A stretch of DNA of 64,000 nt from Chryseobacterium viscerum. GTDB taxonomy: Bacteria > Bacteroidota > Bacteroidia > Flavobacteriales > Weeksellaceae. The notes beneath the pieces are model-generated. The model ran no database searches and had not been told where the DNA came from. It worked only from the letters and a program-made list of their open reading frames with translations. The stretch spans positions 124,001 to 188,000 of the forward strand of contig NZ_PPEG02000006.1 of NCBI RefSeq assembly GCF_002899945.2, in the 5' to 3' direction. Both the position numbers and the translations under genes were made by a program. Of the stretch, positions 8,548 to 16,700 are shown one piece after another (the stretch's first letter is position 1; the number at the start of each line of letters is the position of its first letter).

Positions 8548-9438
8548 ATGAATGGAAAAATAAATTTCATATTACTTATTGTGTTATTCTTCTTTTCCTG
8601 TAAAAGCAAAAAACTGAATTATATTGAATACTATAATAAAGTCTATGCTATTGATAGTACACTTAAAATAAATAAAGATACTCTTGCAACAATCAAACAA
8701 TATAAAAAGTTGTTTAAAAAGTATCCTCCGTCACAAAATGAAAGAATAGAAGAATATGAAAACTACATTAAATATGCTGACCGCTATAATAAAAACTTCG
8801 GAGGGCATAGAAGTTTGGATAAATTAATAGCACAAGTTGCTCCATACTGGAAATATAAAAGAGAAGATGTGTGTTTTTTTAAACTTTATAAAAAATATGG
8901 GATTGATAGTATAACAGTAGAACGGAAAGTTAATCAATGGAAAAAGGAGTTAAATAAAACATTGATTGATTCTTTCACTATTGCATTTGAAAGAGATCAA
9001 TATAATGAACGAAGTGGACCAATAGTTGAAATCAACGATAGAAAAAATGCCAATCTCCTCTTATGGACGTTTAAAAATTATGGTTTCCCATCAAAGCAAA
9101 AAATTGGACTGACAGGCAACAATAACAGATTTATGCCAATGGGTGTACTGCTCAATCATATGGGAGGGTCACAGAATTATAAGTATTTTGAGGTTAAGCT
9201 ATTGGAATATGTAAAGTCAGGGGAATGTACCCCCAGAGAATACATTGAGATGGTGGATAAACATCAATATATTAACCATTTTGAAACTATTTACGGGATA
9301 TTCATTCATTATTCTACACCTAATTTTAGTACATCAGATTCGGCACGCATAAACAAAAGCCGTAGAGCAGTAGGATTTCCAAGCCTAAAACAATCTTCAA
9401 AGATTACCAAAGATTTTCAACAGAAAATAAAGCAATAA
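8548..9438 (+). CDS. Lipoprotein of the RiPP cluster, weakly DUF6624-like
   Basis: The 296-residue protein has a lipoprotein signal: hydrophobic N-terminus, then FFFSC with Cys18 as the lipidation site. The mature part is Lys/Tyr-rich and mostly helical. Its second half (about residues 175-265) has a GFPS...IG, then LLNHM, LLEYVKSGECTPREYIEMVD and IYG pattern that resembles the DUF6624 family, whose function is unknown. It stands between precursor and ATP-grasp gene with no other promoter evident, so it probably belongs to the biosynthetic operon. A surface or periplasmic lipoprotein could serve in export, immunity or peptide handling; the sequence does not decide. Confidence 0.75.
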   Translation: MNGKINFILLIVLFFFSCKSKKLNYIEYYNKVYAIDSTLKINKDTLATIKQYKKLFKKYPPSQNERIEEYENYIKYADRYNKNFGGHRSLDKLIAQVAPYWKYKREDVCFFKLYKKYGIDSITVERKVNQWKKELNKTLIDSFTIAFERDQYNERSGPIVEINDRKNANLLLWTFKNYGFPSKQKIGLTGNNNRFMPMGVLLNHMGGSQNYKYFEVKLLEYVKSGECTPREYIEMVDKHQYINHFETIYGIFIHYSTPNFSTSDSARINKSRRAVGFPSLKQSSKITKDFQQKIKQ

Positions 9439-9475
9439 CATATCTCTACAATTATTCTACACATAAAAAACACTT

Positions 9476-10378
9476 ATGATACTTATAATCTCCCAGAAAA
9501 ATGAAACGGCAACTATAGAAGTAATCAGACATTTGATGGCCATGAAAAAGAAGTTTATTCGGATTCATGAAGATGAAGTATTTGAGATAAAAACTATAAA
9601 AAAAAGAATTTTGCTTGAAAGCAGCCGCAATAGATTTTTTATTGATGAAATTGAAAGTGTTTGGTATAGGAGGGGCGGATTAAATTTCAATCGTTTGAAA
9701 TACCATAATCATTCAATTCTTCTTAATATGAATGAAACTCAATATTGGCTTGAAGACTATATACAACAAACTCTCGAATCCAAAAAGCATATCAATAAGG
9801 AAAGTACCTCACATGTCAACAAGCTTGTTGTACTTGATAAAGCTAGAGAATTGGGTTTTGACATCCCTGACTATTTTTTGGCAGAAAATACGAACCAGGT
9901 CGAACTTAATAAAACCATTATAAAAACAATCACTGGAAATGTAACTTTAGATGAAATAAAAAAAGACTTCAGTGGGTTTATGTATACAACTGTAGTTGAA
10001 GAACATGAAAATGATGATTTTTTCATCACTTTTTTTCAAGAAAAAATTGAAAAAGACTTTGAAATAAGAACATTTTATTTGAATGGTAATTGCTGGTCTA
10101 TGGCAATTTTTTCACAGAATGATGAACAAACGAAAACAGATTTTAGAAAATACAACAAAAAAAAGCCAAACAGAAATGTACCATATGCTCTTCCCCAATA
10201 TATAGAAGAGAAAATTGGATTATTAATGAAGTCTTTAGATATCAATTGTGGTTCTTTAGACTTTATAAAGATGGGAGAGAAATATTATTTCCTGGAAATA
10301 AATCCAATTGGTCAGTTTTCAAGCTTATCCCACACTTGTAACTATTCATTAGAACAAAAATTGGCCGAATATTTATGA
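9476..10378 (+). CDS. gwsG: ATP-grasp peptide maturase, grasp-with-spasm system
   Basis: This 300-residue ATP-grasp ligase resembles the enzymes that cross-link side chains in microviridin-type peptides (graspetides). Visible motifs are SVWYRRGG (residues 61-68), the helix NKLVVLDKARELGFDIPDYF (115-134), FQEKIEKDFEIRTFYLNGN (187-205), and the metal-binding C-terminal segment with Asp262, Glu274 and Asn276 in YFLEINPIGQF. It should activate an Asp/Glu side chain as acyl phosphate and form an omega-ester or omega-amide within the precursor core. Overlap of its stop with the next start (ATGA at 10375) shows translational coupling. The pairing with the SPASM protein at 11505 identifies it as the GwsG type. 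Confidence 0.88.
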   Translation: MILIISQKNETATIEVIRHLMAMKKKFIRIHEDEVFEIKTIKKRILLESSRNRFFIDEIESVWYRRGGLNFNRLKYHNHSILLNMNETQYWLEDYIQQTLESKKHINKESTSHVNKLVVLDKARELGFDIPDYFLAENTNQVELNKTIIKTITGNVTLDEIKKDFSGFMYTTVVEEHENDDFFITFFQEKIEKDFEIRTFYLNGNCWSMAIFSQNDEQTKTDFRKYNKKKPNRNVPYALPQYIEEKIGLLMKSLDINCGSLDFIKMGEKYYFLEINPIGQFSSLSHTCNYSLEQKLAEYL

Positions 10379-10557
10379 AAAGATTATATAAAGAAAAAAG
10401 TAAACTTCCACTAACTTTCAAATATCTTGATATTTTTAAAACTAAGAATACAAGTAAATTAAATAGTAATTCCTTATACTATTTGAGCTCGGACAAATTT
10501 CAGACAGCAAATTATCCTAGAGAAAAGCCACTTAAATCACTAACCCGATTATTATGA
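10375..10557 (+). CDS. Small basic protein coupled to gwsG, unknown function
   Basis: A 60-residue, Lys/Ser/Leu-rich protein without signal or TM segment. Its start codon overlaps the gwsG stop (ATGA), a strong sign of coupled translation, so it is probably real despite its size. Its own stop overlaps another ATG at 10554 that opens a 25-codon remnant of a GLPGLI gene. I recognise no family. It may be a dedicated accessory of this maturation system. Confidence 0.55.
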   Translation: MKRLYKEKSKLPLTFKYLDIFKTKNTSKLNSNSLYYLSSDKFQTANYPREKPLKSLTRLL

Positions 10558-10631
10558 AATATTTTATAGTTAAAAGAATCATAGAGAGAAATAATCCTAT
10601 TGAGCTCAATCAAAAAGTTGAATACAGATAA
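10554..10631 (+). pseudogene. 3' remnant of a second GLPGLI-family gene
   Basis: Only 25 codons remain (an ATG at 10554, stop at 10629-10631). The last residues, ERNNPIELNQKVEYR, match the end of the intact GLPGLI protein 800 bp downstream (KNNNPIELNHKIEYHKL), and the DNA is also clearly similar (AATAATCCTATTGA is shared, followed by a close match). This is best explained by an old tandem duplication whose 5' part was deleted. Confidence 0.75.
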
Positions 10632-10642
10632 TTATGTAAAAA

Positions 10643-11455
10643 ATGAATAAATTAAGTTTAATTATTGTATTACTAACCTCATTCTGTTTCGGACAAAAAA
10701 TGAGGTTTATTTATGAAGTGAATTATCGGTTAAATCATCAAATATCTGATGAATTTACCACAAAAACAATGATTTTAGATTTTGTAGATAAAGAATCTGT
10801 CTTCAGAGAAAATATGGATCGGAAATCAGATTCATTGAAAATAAATAATCGCTCACCAATGCTTTCTTCAGGCTTTGAAAATCAATTTTATATAAAGAAA
10901 GATCTTTCAAAAAATAAAATATCAAAATTAATCACAAATGGGCAATTCTGCTATCTTCTCCCTATTGAAGAAACCATAAAATGGGAAATATCTTCAGAAA
11001 AGAAAAAAATTGGAATATATAATTCTCAAAAAGCCGTGACTACCTACGGAAATAGAGAATGGACAGCATGGTTTTCTAATGATATCCCTATTAATGACGG
11101 TCCTTATATTTTTAACAATTTACCTGGATTGATTATTTCTATAACAGACAGCAGTGGAGATTATAAATTCGACCTAATACAAATTAAAAAATCCGCCAAC
11201 TTATTTAATGCCAGAGAAAAAGCAATAGTCATTGATTGGAATAAATATGATCAATTAGCAAAATCATATTATGAAAACCCCAATGCTGAAATGGAACAAA
11301 AAATCAGAAATGCAAAAAAGGTCATCATACAAGATGCTCACGGAAATGTTATTGATTTTGATATTAGGCAAATGAATAAAGACGAGCAAGAAAATATCAG
11401 AAAAAACAATAATCCTATTGAACTCAATCATAAAATCGAATATCATAAACTTTAA
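10643..11455 (+). CDS. GLPGLI family secreted protein
   Basis: The 270-residue protein has a Sec signal peptide (residues 1-17, ending CFG-Q). The name-giving motif occurs as FNNLPGLI near residue 157-164, within the usual context GPYIFNNLPGLIISITDSSGDYKF, and the C-terminus has the family's NNPIEL. GLPGLI proteins are common in Bacteroidota and often accompany peptide-modification clusters and TonB receptors, but their function is unknown. It sits between gwsG and gwsS on the same strand, and a remnant of a second copy lies just upstream. Confidence 0.88.
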   Translation: MNKLSLIIVLLTSFCFGQKMRFIYEVNYRLNHQISDEFTTKTMILDFVDKESVFRENMDRKSDSLKINNRSPMLSSGFENQFYIKKDLSKNKISKLITNGQFCYLLPIEETIKWEISSEKKKIGIYNSQKAVTTYGNREWTAWFSNDIPINDGPYIFNNLPGLIISITDSSGDYKFDLIQIKKSANLFNAREKAIVIDWNKYDQLAKSYYENPNAEMEQKIRNAKKVIIQDAHGNVIDFDIRQMNKDEQENIRKNNNPIELNHKIEYHKL

Positions 11456-11504
11456 AATAATATAGATTCTCCAAGAAAGCAATTAATCTCTACTTAATTA
11501 ACTT

Positions 11505-12575
11505 ATGAACTATTTTAATCTATTCAGCAACATCCTGATCACCAAAGGAGCAACCCGGATACTCATCTCAGATCTGCAGAGAAATGCCTCAGAATTGTAT
11601 CCATTGGAGCTGTATGAGCTTATAGCAGAGCTGAAAACTCATTCTATTGAAGATATCCTGGAAGATTACGATACAGAATCCGGAGAAATTGTTCAGGAAT
11701 ATATCAATCTCCTGCTGGAAAAAGAATATGGATTTGTTACTGAAAACGATTGGGACAGAAACTTTCCTCCCTTTTCTTATGATTACCATGACCCCAGTAT
11801 CATTACAGATCTTTTTGTAGAAATGGAAGACATTGAGTTACTGAAAAAAATAAAACCGTCTATAGAAAACTTTGGAAGTAAGCATTTGGTTATTTACAGT
11901 ATAAAACCATTAACAACAAAGGAGTTTATAGAAATTGATGATCTCTTTAAAAACTCAGTGTTATCAGGGATAGAAATATTTTCTCCCTTCCATCAGGAAA
12001 CAAACCTATCTTTTATACAGGTTCTTCAAAAAAATACAGTCAGAATATACAGCCTCATTTTCTACAATTGTTCGAAATCTCCTTTCAAAGCTAAAGATGA
12101 ATATAGATTCTCACTTCATTTTCTTGAAGATGATCTGAAACTATCTGCCTGTGGAAAAGTGGAACTGAAATATTTCAATACCAACCTTCCAAAAGTGCTG
12201 GAAGCAATGAACCACAATTCCTGCCTGTATAAAAAGATAGGCATTGACAGAAACGGTAATATCAAAAACTGTCCGCTGATGATTGAAAGTTTTGGAAATA
12301 TCCATAATCACAGCCTTGAAGAAGCAATAACTCAACCGGATTTCAAAAAATATTGGGACCTCACCAAAGACAATATAGAAATCTGCAAAGACTGTGAGTT
12401 CCGGTATGTCTGCACAGACTGCAGGGCGTATACCGAAAATGCCGTTAAAAACAAAAAAGGAGCAGATGTATCAAAACCTTTAAAATGCGGCTACAATCCC
12501 TATGTAGGAAGATGGGAAAACTGGACAAAGAATCCTTTAAAGCAAAAAATTTTCCATTCGCTGGAACTCAGATAA
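11505..12575 (+). CDS. gwsS: SPASM-domain peptide maturase without radical-SAM core, grasp-with-spasm system
   Basis: The 356-residue protein combines an N-terminal region resembling a PqqD-like precursor-recognition (RRE) fold (about residues 14-80) with a C-terminal SPASM iron-sulfur domain. SPASM cysteines are visible: Cys240-x10-Gly-x4-Cys256, then Cys294-x2-Cys297-x5-Cys303-x2-Cys306, and Cys328. The radical-SAM signature CxxxCxxC is absent anywhere upstream; the only other cysteines are Cys189 and Cys216. This is the defining oddity of the GwsS family: SPASM auxiliary-cluster domain with no visible SAM-cleaving core. Its likely role is binding the precursor and assisting or redirecting the ATP-grasp ligase; the chemistry is not known. 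Confidence 0.88.
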   Translation: MNYFNLFSNILITKGATRILISDLQRNASELYPLELYELIAELKTHSIEDILEDYDTESGEIVQEYINLLLEKEYGFVTENDWDRNFPPFSYDYHDPSIITDLFVEMEDIELLKKIKPSIENFGSKHLVIYSIKPLTTKEFIEIDDLFKNSVLSGIEIFSPFHQETNLSFIQVLQKNTVRIYSLIFYNCSKSPFKAKDEYRFSLHFLEDDLKLSACGKVELKYFNTNLPKVLEAMNHNSCLYKKIGIDRNGNIKNCPLMIESFGNIHNHSLEEAITQPDFKKYWDLTKDNIEICKDCEFRYVCTDCRAYTENAVKNKKGADVSKPLKCGYNPYVGRWENWTKNPLKQKIFHSLELR

Positions 12576-12596
12576 TATTTTTTCTATCCTGTGTTT

Positions 12597-12633
12597 ACAA
12601 ACCGCTTTTAAATTAAATTTTAAAGCGGTTTGT
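12597..12633. terminator. Terminator between convergent gwsS and 12654-13031
   Basis: ACAAACCGCTTT (12597-12608) pairs with AAAGCGGTTTGT (12622-12633) with an AT-rich loop. It lies between two convergent stops and probably serves both; the T-run is weak on either side. Confidence 0.65.
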
Positions 12634-12653
12634 TATCTTATTCTAATTAGATC

Positions 12654-13031
12654 TTATTTGAAAAATTTCCATTTCGGGATAATGGCAAGCATTCCGAATC
12701 CTGTAAACAGGAAAAGATTGGTAACATCTGTATACAAAAATGTAGACAGATAGTAATTGTGCATAAAGAAGTGCATCACTAGTAAAGCCGGGAACATAAA
12801 GATCCCCACTTTTCTGTAGAAAAACATCAGTACCAGCCCCAGCATCATCAGTACATCAATTGAAAAAATAACGTAGAAATACCACCTCGGAATCTGCAGG
12901 TATTCATGCTGCAAATATTCATCCACATCAATTCCCAGGCCCATTATGGTAAACAACATCAAAGCTGCAAATGCCAGAACAAATCCCCATCCTTTCTTCG
13001 GATCTTCGTCAAAATAACTGTATTCTTCCAT
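12654..13031 (-). CDS. Small membrane protein, four TM segments
   Basis: A 125-residue protein with a short acidic N-terminus (MEEYSYFDEDPKK) and four hydrophobic segments (about residues 15-33, 47-67, 72-92 and 98-118). The layout resembles small DUF2569-type membrane proteins, but no firm motif is visible. It follows the Lrp/AsnC regulator gene on the same strand but a 13-bp hairpin terminator separates them, so it is probably expressed separately. Confidence 0.7.
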   Translation of the reverse strand: MEEYSYFDEDPKKGWGFVLAFAALMLFTIMGLGIDVDEYLQHEYLQIPRWYFYVIFSIDVLMMLGLVLMFFYRKVGIFMFPALLVMHFFMHNYYLSTFLYTDVTNLFLFTGFGMLAIIPKWKFFK

Positions 13032-13043
13032 ACCTACAAAAAT

Positions 13044-13075
13044 AAAGAACTTATGAGAGATTTCATAAGTTCTTT
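13044..13075 (-). terminator. Terminator downstream of the Lrp/AsnC gene
   Basis: A perfect 13-bp inverted repeat (13044-13056 with 13063-13075) with a 6-nt loop lies just after the minus-strand regulator gene and is followed, on that strand, by ATTTTTG. Confidence 0.75.
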
Positions 13076-13100
13076 TATAATTATTCGTTTAAAATTTGAC

Positions 13101-13571
13101 TTACACAGAGATAGCGTTGATCAGTCTGTTTTTGTCACTTAAGAATTCTTCCATAGAAATCATACTTTCAGTTCTCATTACGTCCTGAATGTCATCTATC
13201 TGGTAAATAATTCTTTTAGCATCATCCGTATTCTTAGCTCTTACTTTACAGAAAATATTATATTTTCCGGAAATAACGCTAGCCTCAATTACGTTTGGTA
13301 AAGTTGACAATTCTTTCAATACTTCCTGAGTACGGTTTGATTTTGTCAAAAGGATACCTATGAAAGCTGTAAAGTGGTAATCTAATTTACCATAATCGAT
13401 ATTAAGAGATGATCCCAAAATAATACCTGCATCTTCCATCTTTTTCACTCTTACGTGAATTGTTCCAGCAGAAACGTCCATCTGCTTTGCAATTTCAGTA
13501 AAAGGCATTCTTGTGTTTTCTACTAAGAAATCAAGAATCTTCTTGTCTATTTCGTCCAGTTGATAGTTCAT
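13101..13571 (-). CDS. Lrp/AsnC family transcriptional regulator
   Basis: The 156-residue protein has the family's two parts: an N-terminal winged helix-turn-helix (residues 1-60; LDEIDKKILDFLVENTRMPFTEIAKQ then a recognition helix in VSAGTIHVRVKKMEDAGII) and a C-terminal RAM ligand-binding/oligomerisation domain (residues 65-145). Such proteins sense amino acids and control amino-acid metabolism as octameric or larger assemblies. A perfect -7 box (TAAATTTG, minus strand 13623-13616) lies 45 bp upstream of the start. The effector and targets cannot be told from the sequence. Confidence 0.93.
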   Translation of the reverse strand: MNYQLDEIDKKILDFLVENTRMPFTEIAKQMDVSAGTIHVRVKKMEDAGIILGSSLNIDYGKLDYHFTAFIGILLTKSNRTQEVLKELSTLPNVIEASVISGKYNIFCKVRAKNTDDAKRIIYQIDDIQDVMRTESMISMEEFLSDKNRLINAISV

Positions 13572-13615
13572 ATTAGTTAAATTACAATTTCTTTAAAAAA
13601 TCTATGTATTTTTTG

Positions 13616-13623
13616 CAAATTTA
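13616..13623 (-). promoter_or_regulatory. -7 promoter element for the Lrp/AsnC gene
   Basis: TAAATTTG on the minus strand matches TAnnTTTG exactly. No well-placed TTTG -33 element is evident. Confidence 0.5.
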
Positions 13624-13705
13624 CGAAAAATAATTTAACTAAAAAATATATATCAAATATTAACAATAATTAACACAGATGATAAAAATCATTAAAATAT
13701 TCTAA

Positions 13706-16700
13706 TTATTTAGCATTCGATTTTATAGAATCTGTTTTTATTTCACCTTTTGCATCTGAGGTTTTTTTGTCTTTTTTCTTCTTTTTAAACAAAGAATTGA
13801 AGCTTTTACTCCACACGACCCCTCCTCCATAGGCTTGGTTAGCAGAACCGTTTGTACTCACCATTCCGATGTTTGTAGGCTTGGAATAAGCACGTATAAC
13901 CAGCGTACCGTCATTCTTTTTAGACAAATCATACTCTACAGATCCTTCTGTAGACAAATAATTGTTTTGTGCACCATCTGTTTTCGATAATGGGATCCCC
14001 AAACCGGTTTTTATATTTACTCTTGGAGAAAGAGCTACACTCAATCCGGCATTTGCTCTGTCACCAAAATTTGAATTCTGGTCCCCTTTTACATAGTTCA
14101 GGTCAATCTGAAATTCGTTACTCATGGTATTAAGTACAGATCCCAGCTGTTTCAGTAGCATATTATATCCGGAAGATTCCGCTACATTTCCTACATTCAC
14201 ATCCACCCCGCCGGAGTTTGATACGTTGAACGTACTTAATAGAAGGACAGAACCAAACTGAAGGACTTTCTCCCCTTCCTGGCTCATTTTCGCCGCAAGA
14301 GTTTCCCTTACCTGACTGGATACATCCATAGCGGTTACATTAAGATCAATATGAGGGTCTACCAACGACTGGGTAATATGGGCCTGAAGCAAGATACTGA
14401 TCGGCTGCAGTTTCCCCATGCTTAGATATTCTCCGGCATTGGAAACCATCCTCATATAGTTGGCATTAATATCTAACGCGGGTTTCATGGCATCACCATC
14501 CCATCTGATACTACTGTTCCTTTCTATCTGGAAGGTTTTATTAAGAATGGCTTTAGAAACAAAGGTTCCGTTATCTACTTTATAGGTACCGCTCATCGCG
14601 ATATTCCCCTGCCTGTTCATGTGGAACCTCAGCGGGTCCGCTGATCCTTTTACGGTAATATTTCCAACATCATCACCCACCAGTACATTTACAGTGGTTC
14701 CTTTATCCACAGCCAGATTGAAATCGATATTCATATTGGCTCCCGTTTTTTTCTTTTCTTCCAGCGTAATCAGACCGTCTTTTCCTTCTTTCAGGAATCT
14801 CAGCATTTTGAATTCCTCAACATTGGAAGTGGAACTGGAATTAAAGGTAAAGGTACTTCCGTTAAGTGCCTTCATATTAGGAGTGGTGATACTCAATCCC
14901 GAAACAGGTCCGTCCACGTAGAGATCTCCCTGCCCGTAGACTCTTCCCCAGAACAGGTCAAAATCTTTTTGTGAGGTATTCAGCATCAGAAGGTTATCGG
15001 CTCTCATTACGAGAGATACCCCCATTGAAGAAAGGGTTTCAAACTGGATCGCCCCGGAAATATTCCCTTTGGAATTGCTTCTTCCGTCATGCACCTCAAT
15101 ATTGTTGAGAATGGCAAGACCTTTCGTCAGCTGAATCACCGTGTCATCAAACGCGTAATCTACTCCCGTGAATAACAATTTTAATCCAAAATCTTTTAAA
15201 GCAATATCCCCACTGTAATCCAGATTGCTAAGTTTCCCATTGATTTTAAGATCTCCTGTAGCTTTACCTCGAATGTTTCCAAAAATAGTCTGTACAAACT
15301 GTTGTGTAAATGACAGGTCAAAATCACGCATTTCTGCAGTAAGATCAATGATCGGCGAAGAAGTATTATTGTTGACAGTTCCTGTCAGATTAAGGCTGTT
15401 ATTTCCAAGTACTCCCGCAGAGTGTACTTTTACATCAATATCATACACATTCAGAGAGAATCCATTGGTGGCAGAAATAGAGATATCCCCCATATCATTG
15501 CCATTCATCTTAATATCATCAATGGTAAGATCTACCAGTGGCTGCAGTGTGCTTTTATCCATTTTGATTTTCACACTTCCGTTGGCAAGACCCTTTATAT
15601 CCATGGTATTTCCTCCGGACTGCATTTCAAGAAGCTTCTCCACAGAAAAATCGTTGATATCAGCATCTACGTAGAAATCTTTTGCAGATTTAAACTGTGC
15701 TTCTTTAATAAACAAAGCACTTTTATCAGAATAAACCCTCAGGTTTCTAATATCAAAATCTCCAGTTTCTCTTCTATATGTAATGGAATGATTCAGTTCC
15801 GGACTGGTATCAATAGCCCAGGTAACTTCATTGAATTTTACTTCAGTAGGTTCAAACCTGAATACATAATCTCCTGCTGCATCCGTAGACTGATCTACAT
15901 TGATGGCATATTCTTTAAGCTTTTCATTCAATTCATCATCAGGGCTTCCGTGTTTAAATACGGTCGCTAAATGAAGGGTATTTCCGTTTTCATTATTTCC
16001 TTTAAGCTCAAAATCTTTGATTACGTTTTTGTTGTAAACCACTCTGTTGATCTTGGCATACAACTGCTGGTTAAGGTCTGCTGTGTTAATTCTAACTTTA
16101 ACGCTATCAACCATAGCACTATCTCTGTTGAGATTCTTGCGGTCATTCACTTTATAATCAGGATTGGAAGCTGCCAGCGCTTTATCAGCATCGGTAATTT
16201 CCTCTTCCTTCGTCATGATATATTTCAAAGAAGCAGCATCCAGATTCAGAATCAGGTTATTTGAATTTCCGTCATACTCTCCTTCCACCAATGCTCCGTT
16301 CGGCAATTTCAGGTCAGGTAAAAAGTAATTCACCAATCCTTGCTGAACATCAAACTTCAAAGCAAAATTCTGCCCATGGTATAATTTTCTCGGTGGCGGT
16401 CCTACCAAAATTCGTCCTACCCCGTTTTCTACCATTCCGACAAGATCTGCCAGGCTATATCTTCCGGATATTTTACCCGTAGCTGCTCCCGGTGCATCTA
16501 CATCAATCACACGTCCTCCTGCTTCTACAAATGTTTTCAATTTAGCATTCGGAATATTATATTTTTGAGTAGCCGTAGCAAAGTGAAGATTATTGGCGTC
16601 GACATCTAAAGTAAGATCGTTTATGGAAGACATCGCCATCTTCCCATCAACCTGACCGCTCACCACCTGACTACCAGGCTTATTGGTAAAATAGTTCATG

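Noticed and set aside
11505..12575. Radical-SAM peptide maturase
   Set aside because: The SPASM cysteines are there but no CxxxCxxC motif exists in the first 230 residues, so it should not be called a radical-SAM enzyme.
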